From Qipengyuania sp. S6317L1 (GTDB taxonomy: Bacteria; Pseudomonadota; Alphaproteobacteria; Sphingomonadales; Sphingomonadaceae), in assembly GCF_023015615.1 (NCBI RefSeq), contig NZ_JALKAJ010000005.1, positions 434,001 to 498,000 of the forward strand: a DNA stretch of 64,000 nt, in the 5' to 3' direction. The position numbers were made by a program, and so were the translations under genes. Below are positions 55,892 through 64,000 of this stretch, in pieces (the first letter of the stretch is position 1; each line of letters begins with the position of its first letter). The notes beneath the pieces were generated by a model. It did no database searches. It was not told where the DNA came from and saw only the letters and a program-made list of their open reading frames with translations.

Positions 55892-56641
55892 GTGCCGATA
55901 ATCGCCCTGCTGGTTCTGGGGTTTTTCCTCACCGCGCTCCTTTACGCGAGCGTGGGCTTTGGCGGAGGATCGACCTATTCGGCGCTGCTGGCACTTGCGG
56001 GGACGGATCACCGTATCCTCCCGCTGATATCGCTGGCGTGCAATATCGTCGTGGTGGCGGGCGCCTCGTGGAGGTTCGCTCGTGCCGGGGTGACGCCGTG
56101 GAAAGGTGCTTTGCTGCTGACCGCTCTGGCAGCTCCAGCGGCGTTTGTCGGTGGTCTTATCCCGATCGACCGCGCTAGCTTTCTGCTGCTCTTGGGCGCG
56201 AGCCTCGTACTGACCGCGCTCACCATGCTGATCCCGGTGTCCGAAGTGGAAGGCGAGGGCGCTCCCGCTCGCTTCACCAAGGCGATGCCTTTCGCCGCGG
56301 CTCCCATCGGCTTTCTCGCGGGGCTGGTGGGTATTGGCGGAGGAATTTTTCTTGCGCCTCTGCTCCACCTCACCCGCTGGAAGGGTGCGCGCGAAATTGC
56401 CGCCACTGCAAGCCTTTTTATACTGGTAAACTCGGCCTTCGGTCTCGCGGGCCAACTGGCCAAGAACGGCCCCGCCATGTTTGGCGGCGCAATGGCCGAG
56501 GCCCTGCCGCTGCTACTCGCCGTAGTCATCGGCGGCCAGATCGGGAGCCTCATGGCCTTGCGCGTTCTGCCAGTGAAATGGATCCGATGGCTGACTGCCG
56601 TTTTGGTGTTTGTTGTGGGGCTGCGGTTGCTTAGCTCTTGA
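55892..56641 (+). CDS. Sulfite exporter TauE/SafE family membrane protein
   Basis: The 249-residue protein has about eight membrane segments in two halves. Each half carries the glycine-rich motif of the family, SVGFGGGSTYSALL and GLVGIGGGIFLAPL. Export of sulfite, sulfoacetate or a related organosulfonate is known for relatives; the substrate here is open. The GTG at 55892 begins 18 bases after secA, so it may be read through from it. Confidence 0.84.
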   Translation: MPIIALLVLGFFLTALLYASVGFGGGSTYSALLALAGTDHRILPLISLACNIVVVAGASWRFARAGVTPWKGALLLTALAAPAAFVGGLIPIDRASFLLLLGASLVLTALTMLIPVSEVEGEGAPARFTKAMPFAAAPIGFLAGLVGIGGGIFLAPLLHLTRWKGAREIAATASLFILVNSAFGLAGQLAKNGPAMFGGAMAEALPLLLAVVIGGQIGSLMALRVLPVKWIRWLTAVLVFVVGLRLLSS

Positions 56642-56716
56642 AGTGCACAAGCTGCGCTATTGTCATTTCTTTCTCGAATAGTACTCCTGCTGCACAGTCC
56701 ACGGGAGTGTTGAGGT

Positions 56717-57751
56717 ATGAAAGTCGTATCGGGCGTCGTCTCAAGCGTAGCATTTATTGCGCTTTCGGCATGTGGAGGGGGAGGAGGCTCGCCTGCGCCC
56801 ACACCGACCCCCACACCCGTTGCCACTGCATCGCCAACTCCAACGCCAACTCCGGCGCCGTCGCCAATTCCTCCTCGTTCGTCCATGGCGGAATATGAAT
56901 TCGCCTTCATGCCGAGCGAAGATCGCGGCTTTGGCGGTTTTCGCCTTGCGGTGACCAATAGGCTGACGGGCGCAACGCTACCCGACGGCAATCCAGAAAT
57001 CTCGTCATCTGTAGGACTTGAAGAGGACGACGGCCCGCGCAGCTCCGATGGCATCGGCTTCTCTGGCTACTTTGGTTACGAGGCAGCGACGGGCAGCAGT
57101 AGATACCTGGACAAGGCCAACAATTCGAATGTGTTCGATGCCTCCGGGGCGTTTCTTGTGAGCCAGCCAAGTTTTCTTCGCTGGATCCTCCCGATGGGTG
57201 CCTTTAGCCCTGACCCGGAGTCCTTGACTTGGAGCATGGCAAACGCTTTCGGCCAGAAAACGCCCGAGTTCTATTCGGTGGTTATGCTCGATCGTCCCAG
57301 TGATACCTTAGTGCGAAACACGTGGACAATTCTTGGCGGGTCTCCGACCGTGGAAGAAGATTTGCCGCCAAGCGGTGTGGAGCAGCAGACCGCACGCTTA
57401 CTGCTGGAATCGGATGAACCGGGCGATGGAAGCTATCTGCTCGTGGCCGAAGGTCCGCTGACGATCAATTACGATGATGGCAAGATCACTGGGACCTTCA
57501 GTCTGCAACCAGGGACCGATTCGCTTGCGAAGCCCATCACGGTCGAAATTGACGCTGATTTCAATTTGAGCCCTGTCTCCTTCTCAACGCCGCCCGGCCA
57601 AATTCTGGGCGACATTACCGGCGTCGAGGGTGCGGGCCGTATTGGCGGTGCGTTCTTTGGTCCTTACGGTCGGGAAATCGCTATTTCTGTTCAGTTCGAA
57701 ACGAGCAGCGGCCAATCCTTCTACGGCGACCTTGAAGCGCGCCGGGACTAG
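56717..57751 (+). CDS. Surface lipoprotein with Pro/Thr-rich linker and TbpB-like beta-barrel end
   Basis: The 344-residue lipoprotein has a signal peptide and lipobox (LSAC, Cys19), then a Gly run and a Pro/Thr-Ala linker to about residue 55. The C-terminal part alternates beta strands and ends in a GRIGGAFFGPYGREIAISVQF-like block; split as GGAFFGPYGREIAI this resembles the barrel end of transferrin-binding TbpB and HpuA lipoproteins. No TbpA receptor gene is nearby. Iron or haem capture is a guess. It lies after the TauE gene and before tRNA-Asn. Confidence 0.7.
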   Translation: MKVVSGVVSSVAFIALSACGGGGGSPAPTPTPTPVATASPTPTPTPAPSPIPPRSSMAEYEFAFMPSEDRGFGGFRLAVTNRLTGATLPDGNPEISSSVGLEEDDGPRSSDGIGFSGYFGYEAATGSSRYLDKANNSNVFDASGAFLVSQPSFLRWILPMGAFSPDPESLTWSMANAFGQKTPEFYSVVMLDRPSDTLVRNTWTILGGSPTVEEDLPPSGVEQQTARLLLESDEPGDGSYLLVAEGPLTINYDDGKITGTFSLQPGTDSLAKPITVEIDADFNLSPVSFSTPPGQILGDITGVEGAGRIGGAFFGPYGREIAISVQFETSSGQSFYGDLEARRD

Positions 57752-57810
57752 GCCGGGGGGCGGTCCTTGCGCCGACGTGGTTACGTCCAAATCAGCGATG
57801 TGAAGGAAAA

Positions 57811-57885
57811 TGGCTCCCCGAGTTGGATTCGAACCAACGACCAAGTGATTAACAGTCACCTACTCTACCGCTGAGCTATCGGGGA
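57811..57885 (-). tRNA. tRNA-Asn, anticodon GTT
   Basis: A 75-base cloverleaf read leftward: acceptor TCCCCGA pairs with TCGGGGA, D arm TAGCTCAGCGGTAGAGTA, anticodon loop CTGTTAA with GTT at 57853-57851, T loop TTCGAAT. CCA is encoded at 57813-57811. An open reading frame on the same strand over this region is a shadow. Confidence 0.97.
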
Positions 57886-57994
57886 GCAGCTTCCCAAGCG
57901 GTATAAAGGGAAGCGAGGACGCGCCTATATGGGGGTGTGCGAAGCTTGGCAAGAGGGTGTGTTTGCTTTTTTGCGCATTCCCGCACTTTCTCTT

Positions 57995-58019
57995 AAAAAT
58001 CGGCCGATTGATCGCGGCC
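57995..58019 (-). terminator. Terminator after nadK (minus strand)
   Basis: On the minus strand GGCCG pairs with CGGCC around CGATCAAT and is followed by GATTTTTAAG. It lies 8 bases beyond the nadK stop. Confidence 0.65.
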
Positions 58020-58026
58020 TTGGACC

Positions 58027-58857
58027 CTAATCCACCGCGAATTGCTCTGATACAATCCGCTCCGCCAATGACTGACCCGGATCAAACAAGAGCTCGAGCT
58101 CGTTCGCATGGTCAATCTCGACGATGACCTCGGCAATGTCGCGCAGTTCCTTCTGGTCGGCAACCGCGGCCACAGGGCGCTTCTTGGGCTCAAGCACACG
58201 CAGGGTGATGCGCATTTCGGCAGGCAAAATAGCGCCGCGCCAACGGCGAGGGCGAAACGGGCTGATCGGGGTGAGCGCGAGCAATCGGCTATCGAGAGGA
58301 AGGATGGGACCGTTGGCGGAAAGGTTATATGCGGTCGACCCTGCCGGGGTCGATACTAGGATGCCATCGCCCACCAATTCCTCGATACGAACACGGCTGC
58401 CCACGGTAACTTCGATCTTGGCGGTCTGGCGGGTTTCACGAAGCAGCGATAGTTCATTGATCGCGCACAACTTGTGCATCTCACCATCCTGAGTAACTGC
58501 GGTTACTCGAAGGGGAGAGATTGTCTTGCCACGCGCTTTTTCAAGTCGCCGCATGACGTTGGCGCGGGCATCGTAACGGTTCATCAGGAAACCGACAGTG
58601 CCCCTGTTCATGCCATAGGCCGGTACGATCCGGCGCATATCAATCATGCGATGCAGGGTGTGAAGCATGTAGCCGTCGCCGCCCAGAACGACTACGGCAT
58701 CGGCCTTGTCCAAGGGTACCCAGTCGCGCTGCTGCGAAAGGTGGGCAAATGCCTCCTGCGCGCGGTCGGCATCCGAGGCGACGAGCGCAATTTTTTCAAA
58801 CGCGCCTTTGATGTCATGGCCATCCAGCGGGCTGTCAGTCGTTGTCGCGTTATCCAT
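58027..58857 (-). CDS. nadK: NAD kinase
   Basis: Phosphorylates NAD to NADP. The 276-residue protein shows the GGDG motif (VVLGGDGYMLHTLHR), NRGTVGFLMN, the AINE pair (CAINELSLL) and the substrate loop TPAGSTAYNLSANGP. The ATG at 58857 gives a normal-length protein beginning MDNATTTDSP; the frame stays open to 59031 but lacks similarity. Divergent from the EAL gene. NADPH production links it to Gor in the same window only loosely. Confidence 0.94.
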   Translation of the reverse strand: MDNATTTDSPLDGHDIKGAFEKIALVASDADRAQEAFAHLSQQRDWVPLDKADAVVVLGGDGYMLHTLHRMIDMRRIVPAYGMNRGTVGFLMNRYDARANVMRRLEKARGKTISPLRVTAVTQDGEMHKLCAINELSLLRETRQTAKIEVTVGSRVRIEELVGDGILVSTPAGSTAYNLSANGPILPLDSRLLALTPISPFRPRRWRGAILPAEMRITLRVLEPKKRPVAAVADQKELRDIAEVIVEIDHANELELLFDPGQSLAERIVSEQFAVD

Positions 58858-59061
58858 TATCCGTGCCGTTTCATCCCGCGCTCTGTGCAAGAATTTCATC
58901 TGCCGCCTTGCCATCATGCGCACATCAGCCGAGGCTACACGATAGTTGTGCGGCGCGCCCCCCAAAATTTTCGGCGCTAGTGAGTTATCCTGATGTTCCA
59001 AAATCGGTCGCAATGCAATTGGGGAGCGCAATCAAGGGACTAAGGAGCTAAGGGTAGTGCG

Positions 59062-59949
59062 ATGGCAAATTCGAAGTCATCCAAAAGTACACCGGGAAAG
59101 GCTGCAAGGAGTAAGGCAGGGATGGGGCACCCATCATCATTGCGAGGGCCCGTCGCGGGCGAATTTCCGGGAGTAAAGCCTGGCGCGCTCGACGCCGATT
59201 TGCTCAGTGCGCTCGATCGGCGTGAGATCGAGGTGCTTTTCCAGCCGCAATTTTCGTGTGCGACGGGCGCGCTTGTTGGCGCGGAGGCACTGGCCCGCTG
59301 GCAGCATCCGACCCTGGGCGAAATCGGCGCACGTGATCTGTTTGCGATCGCCGAACGCGCCGCATTGGTTGCGCCTTTGTCACGCCATGTGGTGGCGCGG
59401 GCGCTGGAGGATGCCGGGCGCTGGCCTGCGGAACTGACGGTTTCGCTTAACATCACGCCCGAAGAATTGGGCGATCCGCGCTTTGCCGCCGATTTTGCGA
59501 GCGTCATTGCCAAGAGCGACATTGAGCCCCGGCGCCTGATGCTCGAGATCACTGAGGATGTGCTTTTGCGCAATCTGGAACAAGCATCGTCAGCGCTTCG
59601 TGCGTTGCGAAAGCTTGGGTTCCGAACTGCGCTTGACGATTTTGGCGCAGGTTTTTGCAACTTTCGATACCTGCGCGAACTGCCGTTGGACGCGATCAAG
59701 CTCGACAAAATCATGGTCGATGATGTGCCGGGCGATGCCAAAGCCCTCGCTGTGCTGCGCGCGATTATGCAGCTGGGCAAGGCGCTTGATCTCGACATCT
59801 ACGCCGAAGGGATCGAGAACGATGTCCAGCGGGCCGCCATCACATCGGAAGGGTGCGACTATTGGCAGGGTTTCCTGCGCGCCGAACCGATGAAAAGCGA
59901 TGAAGTGCTGACCCTCGCTGCAACCGCGCGCGGGCGCGGGCACGGATAA
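59062..59949 (+). CDS. EAL-domain protein (cyclic-di-GMP phosphodiesterase type)
   Basis: The 295-residue protein is a single EAL domain after a Ser/Lys-rich tail of about 40 residues; no GGDEF, PAS or membrane segment is present. Catalytic positions are kept: Glu75 in AEALARW, Asn in SLNITPEEL, Glu in LEITEDV, the pair Asp in LDDFGAGF, Lys in IKLDK, Glu in AEGIE and Gln in YWQGFL. Loop 6 reads DFGAGFCNF rather than DFGTGYSS, a modest change. TAAGGAG precedes the ATG. It is probably an active phosphodiesterase, though some such proteins act as effectors. Confidence 0.86.
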   Translation: MANSKSSKSTPGKAARSKAGMGHPSSLRGPVAGEFPGVKPGALDADLLSALDRREIEVLFQPQFSCATGALVGAEALARWQHPTLGEIGARDLFAIAERAALVAPLSRHVVARALEDAGRWPAELTVSLNITPEELGDPRFAADFASVIAKSDIEPRRLMLEITEDVLLRNLEQASSALRALRKLGFRTALDDFGAGFCNFRYLRELPLDAIKLDKIMVDDVPGDAKALAVLRAIMQLGKALDLDIYAEGIENDVQRAAITSEGCDYWQGFLRAEPMKSDEVLTLAATARGRGHG

Positions 59950-59952
59950 TCG

Positions 59953-62900
59953 TCACGTCGCTTTCTTGCGCTTGTGCTTGCGCACAATACCGCCAAGACC
60001 CTTGGTAAGCTGAAACAACCCGTTGAGGCGGCTTTCAGGACTTCCCCAGGCGCGATTGATGACGAGCTTCATATCGGGGCGCAGCTTTGCGGTGTCGGCA
60101 TTGCTTTGATTGAGCCTATCGACATAGGCGACAAGGCCCGGGCCATCGGGGAAGTCGTCCTTGTGGAAGGTAACCAGTGTTCCGCGAGCACCAACGTCGA
60201 TTTTTGCGATGTTGGCTTCAATGGCTTGGTGCTTGATCTCTATCAGCTTGACGAGGTTTTGCGTGGGGGCAGGAAGGTCGCCGAAGCGGTCGATCATCTC
60301 GGCCGCCATTGCCTCGATCTCGGCCTTGTCCTGAGCCTGATTGAGGCGGCGGTAGAGCGCCATGCGCACAGCGAGGTCGGGCACGTAATCCTCGGGGATC
60401 ATGATGGGCGCGTCCACCGTGATCTGGGGCGAGAAGGCGTCTTGTGCTTTCTCCAAGCCCATTTCGCCAGCCTTGGCGGCCATGATCGCGTCCTCGAGCA
60501 TGGACTGGTAGAGTTCAAAGCCAACCTCGCGGATGTGGCCGGATTGCTCATCGCCTAGCAGGTTGCCTGCGCCGCGAATGTCGAGGTCGTGGGAGGCGAG
60601 TTGGAAGCCTGCACCAAGCGAATCGAGGTCGGAAAGAACCTTGAGCCGTTTCTCTGCGATTTCGGAAAGCTGCACATCCTTCTCATAGGTGAGATAGGCA
60701 TAGGCGCGCAGTTTCGAGCGACCTACGCGGCCTCTCAATTGATACAGTTGAGCAAGGCCAAAGCGGTCGGCGCGGTGGATAATGATCGTATTGGCAGATG
60801 GCAGGTCGAGACCGCTTTCAACGATTGTTGTCGAAAGAAGCACTTCATACTTGCCCTCGTAAAACGCGCTCATCCGCTCTTCGATTTCGCTCGCGCCCAT
60901 TTGACCGTGTGCGGAAATCGGTTTCACCTCGGGCACATTTTCGGCAAGCCATTCTTCGACCGCTGCCATGTCAGAGATACGGGGCACGACTATAAAACTC
61001 TGCCCGCCGCGGTGGTGTTCGCGAAGCAGCGCCTCGCGCATCACCATATCGTCCCACTCCATCACATAGGTGCGAACCGCCAGACGGTCGACCGGAGGGG
61101 TTTGAATGGTTGAAAGCTCACGCAAGCCCGTCATCGCCATTTGCAACGTGCGCGGGATGGGTGTGGCGGTAAGGGTCAGCATGTGAACATCGGAGCGCAG
61201 CTGTTTCAGCTTCTCCTTGTGTGTCACGCCAAATCGCTGTTCCTCATCGACAATGACGAGGCCGAGGTTCTTGAACTCGGTGGATTTGGAAAGGATGGCG
61301 TGGGTGCCGACGATAACGTCGATGTTGCCACTAGCGAGGCCCTCGCGGGTTTCGGTTGTCTCTTTGGAAGAGACAAGGCGCGAGAGGCGGCCGACGTTCA
61401 GCGGGAAGCCAGCGAAGCGTTCCTTGAAATTCTGATAGTGCTGGCGTGCGAGCAGGGTCGTTGGGGCGACCACGGCGACTTGCTGGCCATTCATCGCAGC
61501 CACAAATGCAGCGCGCAGAGCTACTTCGGTTTTGCCAAAGCCCACGTCTCCGCAAACGAGGCGGTCCATCGGCTTGCCGCTCTCCAGATCGCGCAACACG
61601 TCGGCAATGGCCGCTTCCTGATCCTCGGTCTCTTCCCATGGGAAGCGGTCGACGAATTGGTTGAAGCTTGCGTCATCCGCCTCGAAGACGGGCGCTTTCT
61701 TGAGCGCGCGCTCGGCGGCGACTTTCATCAACTCACCGGCGATCGCGGTGATGCGCTCTTTCAGTTTCGCGCGGCGTTTCTGCCATGCTTCGCCGCCAAG
61801 CCGATCAAGCATGACCGCATCTTCGGATGATCCATAGCGGCTAAGCACGTCGATATTCTCGACCGGGATGAAAAGCTTGTCGCCGCCCTTGTATTCAAGC
61901 TGCACGCAGTCATGCTGGCTTTTGCCGACAGGGACCGGTTCGAGCCCCATGTATTTGCCGATGCCGTGCTCGACGTGGACGACAAGATCGCCTTTGGTCA
62001 GCGCCTGAAGTTCGGCCAGAAACGCATCGGAATCCTTGCGCTTCTTCTTGCGACGCACGAGCCGGTCGCCAAGCACATCCTGCTCGGTGAGGATTTCAAG
62101 TTCATCGCTCGCAAACCCAGTGTCGAGCGGCAGGACCATCGCGGCAATCTTGCCTTTGGAGGCTAGGCCTTGCGCCTCCTGCCAGCTCTCCGCGATCACA
62201 CTGGGCGCGCCCGCTTCGTCGAGGATGGAAGCGATCCGTGCTCGGCTGCCTGTGGAATAGGCGGCGAACATCGCCTTCTTGCCAGACTTGGTGACCGCGC
62301 CAAAATGCTTGGCCGCCGCTTCGTAAATGTTGTCGCCGCGCGCGCGTTCGGGTGAAAAATCGCGCGCAGCCTTGAAACCGAAGTCGAGTGTATTGGGGGT
62401 CTCGGCCTGCGCAAAGACAGTCGCCTTGTGCGCCTTGGCTGAGGCTAGGGCAGTTTTGAATTCGTCCTCACCCAGATAAAGCGCATCCTTGGAAAGCGGG
62501 CGATAGCTGCCTGATTTTTCGCTTGCGATGCGCCGACGCTGATCGTGGTAATCGGTGATGTCCGTTAGGCGTTCTTCCGCCGCGCCAACCGCACTTGCGT
62601 CGATCACCACTACGTCATCTTTGCCAAGGTGGTCGAAAAGCGTCGCAAGCTTGTCTTCGAACAGCGGAAGCCAATGCTCCATGCCGGCAAGCCGCCTGCC
62701 ATCGCTTACCGCTTCATAGAGCGGGTCCTGTGTCGCATTGGCTCCGAACAATTCGCGGTAACGCGAGCGGAAACGCTTGATGCTTTCGTCATCAATCAGC
62801 GCCTCTGATGCAGGCAGCAGCAGGTGGTCTTGCAAACGCCCGGTCGAACGCTGCGTACCGGGATCGAACAGGCGCAGGCTCTCAAGTTCGTCTCCGAAGA

Positions 62901-63450
62901 AATCGAGGCGCAGACCTTCATCGAGCGAGGACGGGAAAATATCGACGATAGAGCCGCGCACCGCAAATTCGCCGTGGTCGATCACGGTGTCGGTGCGTGA
63001 ATAGCCTTGACGGGTGAGCAGCGCTGCCAAGCTGTCATGGCCGATGGTGGTGCCCACCTTGAACTCGCGCACGCTTTCACGGATGCGAAACGGAGTGAGG
63101 ACGCGCTGGAGCACGGCGTTTGCGGTTGTCACTACCAATTGCGAGGACGACGAAGGCCGCTGCATACGGAAGAGTGCAGAAAGCCGTGCAGCGCTCACCG
63201 ATAGAGCAGGGGAAGCCCGGTCATAGGGCAGGCAATCCCATGCGGGAAACTCAAGTACCTCGATCTCGGGTGCAAAGAAGCGCGCAGCCTCCGCCACTGA
63301 TCGCATCGCCGCATCATCCGGCGCGATGAAAACCGCGCGATGCGTGGTTGCCCGTGCCAGATCCGCCATCACCAATGGCTGTGCACCGCGAGGGAGCGAC
63401 GACAAGGTTAGCGAGGCATTAGCCGAGAGGATGCGTGAGAGGTCTGGCAT
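59953..63450 (-). CDS. mfd: Transcription-repair coupling factor
   Basis: Releases RNA polymerase stalled at DNA lesions and recruits UvrA. The 1165-residue protein has a UvrB-like N-terminal part, the polymerase-interaction domain with LVVHVEHGIGKYMGLE near residue 490, and RecG-like helicase motifs (GDVGFGKTEVALRAAF, DEEQRFGVTHK, TATPIPRTL). The C-terminal TRCF domain ends near LIEIKH. The ATG at 63450 gives the expected full length. The mfd-sdhE-recG order is common in alphaproteobacteria. It is convergent with the EAL gene, three bases apart. Confidence 0.97.
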   Translation of the reverse strand: MPDLSRILSANASLTLSSLPRGAQPLVMADLARATTHRAVFIAPDDAAMRSVAEAARFFAPEIEVLEFPAWDCLPYDRASPALSVSAARLSALFRMQRPSSSSQLVVTTANAVLQRVLTPFRIRESVREFKVGTTIGHDSLAALLTRQGYSRTDTVIDHGEFAVRGSIVDIFPSSLDEGLRLDFFGDELESLRLFDPGTQRSTGRLQDHLLLPASEALIDDESIKRFRSRYRELFGANATQDPLYEAVSDGRRLAGMEHWLPLFEDKLATLFDHLGKDDVVVIDASAVGAAEERLTDITDYHDQRRRIASEKSGSYRPLSKDALYLGEDEFKTALASAKAHKATVFAQAETPNTLDFGFKAARDFSPERARGDNIYEAAAKHFGAVTKSGKKAMFAAYSTGSRARIASILDEAGAPSVIAESWQEAQGLASKGKIAAMVLPLDTGFASDELEILTEQDVLGDRLVRRKKKRKDSDAFLAELQALTKGDLVVHVEHGIGKYMGLEPVPVGKSQHDCVQLEYKGGDKLFIPVENIDVLSRYGSSEDAVMLDRLGGEAWQKRRAKLKERITAIAGELMKVAAERALKKAPVFEADDASFNQFVDRFPWEETEDQEAAIADVLRDLESGKPMDRLVCGDVGFGKTEVALRAAFVAAMNGQQVAVVAPTTLLARQHYQNFKERFAGFPLNVGRLSRLVSSKETTETREGLASGNIDVIVGTHAILSKSTEFKNLGLVIVDEEQRFGVTHKEKLKQLRSDVHMLTLTATPIPRTLQMAMTGLRELSTIQTPPVDRLAVRTYVMEWDDMVMREALLREHHRGGQSFIVVPRISDMAAVEEWLAENVPEVKPISAHGQMGASEIEERMSAFYEGKYEVLLSTTIVESGLDLPSANTIIIHRADRFGLAQLYQLRGRVGRSKLRAYAYLTYEKDVQLSEIAEKRLKVLSDLDSLGAGFQLASHDLDIRGAGNLLGDEQSGHIREVGFELYQSMLEDAIMAAKAGEMGLEKAQDAFSPQITVDAPIMIPEDYVPDLAVRMALYRRLNQAQDKAEIEAMAAEMIDRFGDLPAPTQNLVKLIEIKHQAIEANIAKIDVGARGTLVTFHKDDFPDGPGLVAYVDRLNQSNADTAKLRPDMKLVINRAWGSPESRLNGLFQLTKGLGGIVRKHKRKKAT

Positions 63451-63525
63451 ATGGGATCAGCTCAATAGCAATTGGGCCCCGCGAAAGTTCCGGGGGGCCT
63501 TACGATAATTCGGTTTTTTTAAAGC

Positions 63526-63804
63526 TTAGCTTGGAATGTTGACGTAGTCGAGGCGCTGCATCTTCTCGATCATCTCGCCTTCAAATCGCTCTGGCACAGC
63601 CTGTGTCTTGAGGCCCCATGCCATGACGTCGACATCGTCCTCGGCCAGAAGATCTTCGAACCAATCCATCTCTTTTTCGCCCCATGTCTCATGGTAGCGA
63701 TCAAAATAGCCGCCGATCATGTAATCGGCCTCGCGCGTGCCTCTGTGCCAGGCGCGAAATTTGGCGCGTGCCTTGCGGGTTTTTAATGTGGGCATATCGG
63801 ACAT
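63526..63804 (-). CDS. sdhE: SdhE-type FAD assembly factor (succinate dehydrogenase flavinylation)
   Basis: The 92-residue protein belongs to the SdhE/Sdh5 family that helps attach FAD to SdhA. The conserved RGxxE motif is visible as RGTREADYMIGGYFD, followed by LLAEDDVDVMAWGL. The ATG at 63804 (MSDMPTLKTRKAR) gives a normal size; a second ATG three codons in is possible and the longer frame to 63981 would overlap recG. It lies between mfd and the divergent recG. A GGCCCC-rich hairpin lies in the short gap to mfd. Confidence 0.92.
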   Translation of the reverse strand: MSDMPTLKTRKARAKFRAWHRGTREADYMIGGYFDRYHETWGEKEMDWFEDLLAEDDVDVMAWGLKTQAVPERFEGEMIEKMQRLDYVNIPS

Positions 63805-63858
63805 GGGTTTCAGGTAAGACACTCGAAAGCTGTGTGCAAGGTCCCTATAACTACAGTG

Positions 63859-64000
63859 ATGCGGCCCGATATTCTGAACCCTCTGTTTGCAGAAACCCAG
63901 ACGCTTGATGGCGTGGGGCCAAAGCTTGCCAAGCCTTTGGAAAAGCTGGGCCTGACGCGGGTGCGCGATTTTCTTTATCATCTTCCGGAGCGTTTCGTGA
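63859..64000 (+). CDS. recG: RecG helicase, N-terminus only
   Basis: The first 47 residues are present, beginning MRPDILNPLFAETQTLDGVG and continuing GPKLAKPLEKLGLTRVRDFL, the RecG-type wedge-domain start (helix-hairpin-helix GVGPKLAKPLEKLGL). The ATG at 63859 is preceded in frame by a GTG three bases earlier. The rest is beyond the window. The position next to sdhE and mfd supports the call. RecG unwinds branched DNA and stalled forks. Confidence 0.85.
   Translation, partial: MRPDILNPLFAETQTLDGVGPKLAKPLEKLGLTRVRDFLYHLPERFV

Noticed and set aside
57584..57859. Minus-strand frame over tRNA-Asn and the lipoprotein 3' end
   Set aside because: Its N-terminal part is translated tRNA sequence, and the rest is antisense to the lipoprotein gene.

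Overview
The window looks like chromosome from an alphaproteobacterium of the order Sphingomonadales, most likely an Erythrobacter-type marine member. This is inferred from protein sequence character, high GC with GTG starts and ATGA/GTGA overlaps, a DivL-type kinase with tyrosine at the phosphoacceptor site, and gene pairs such as mfd-sdhE-recG, aroK-aroB/xerD-accA and lepB-rnc-era. No rRNA, prophage, CRISPR array or insertion sequence with a transposase was seen.

Layout. 1-2207: lepB-rnc-era on the minus strand. 2257-9345: pgi, a DEAD-box helicase, an orphan SIR2-like gene, gor and an FAD oxidoreductase. 9531-23073: a long plus-strand propionyl-CoA cluster with pccB, mce, mcm and pccA, interleaved with metY, bioB, a GST, an enoyl-CoA hydratase, two LprI-like genes, an esterase and a DUF3445 gene. 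Inside it sits a GIY-YIG nuclease gene bracketed by two palindromic elements with identical 12-bp ends. 23290-31224: a small orphan gene, aroB/aroK, a pair of envelope genes, xerD, accA and a LysM-containing M48 lipoprotein protease. 31324-37237: two orphan Flp pilins, mutT, tRNA-Arg, hemerythrin, folE with a structured leader, a PadR/CPBP divergent pair, a PaaI-type thioesterase, a peroxiredoxin and a secreted protein. 37401-50431: ahcY, then divL-tsaE-amgK-murU-addB-addA, linked by short overlaps, then trxA. 50476-57751: IMPase-like and argJ genes, a small secreted protein just upstream of secA, secA, a TauE-type exporter and a TbpB-like lipoprotein. 57811-64000: tRNA-Asn, nadK, an EAL protein, mfd, sdhE and the start of recG.

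How the genes work together. The central cluster would carboxylate propionyl-CoA (PccA/PccB), epimerise methylmalonyl-CoA (Mce) and rearrange it to succinyl-CoA (Mcm). BioB supplies the biotin that PccA carries. MetY and AhcY belong to methionine/homocysteine metabolism, one source of propionyl-CoA. AmgK and MurU form a peptidoglycan-sugar recycling branch. AddA/AddB, Mfd, XerD and RecG cover DNA repair and chromosome processing.

The points most worth a second look are the GIY-YIG/palindrome unit, the possible secA leader peptide with an RAP motif, the orphan SIR2-like protein, the folE and ahcY upstream regions, and a terminator directly in front of mcm.
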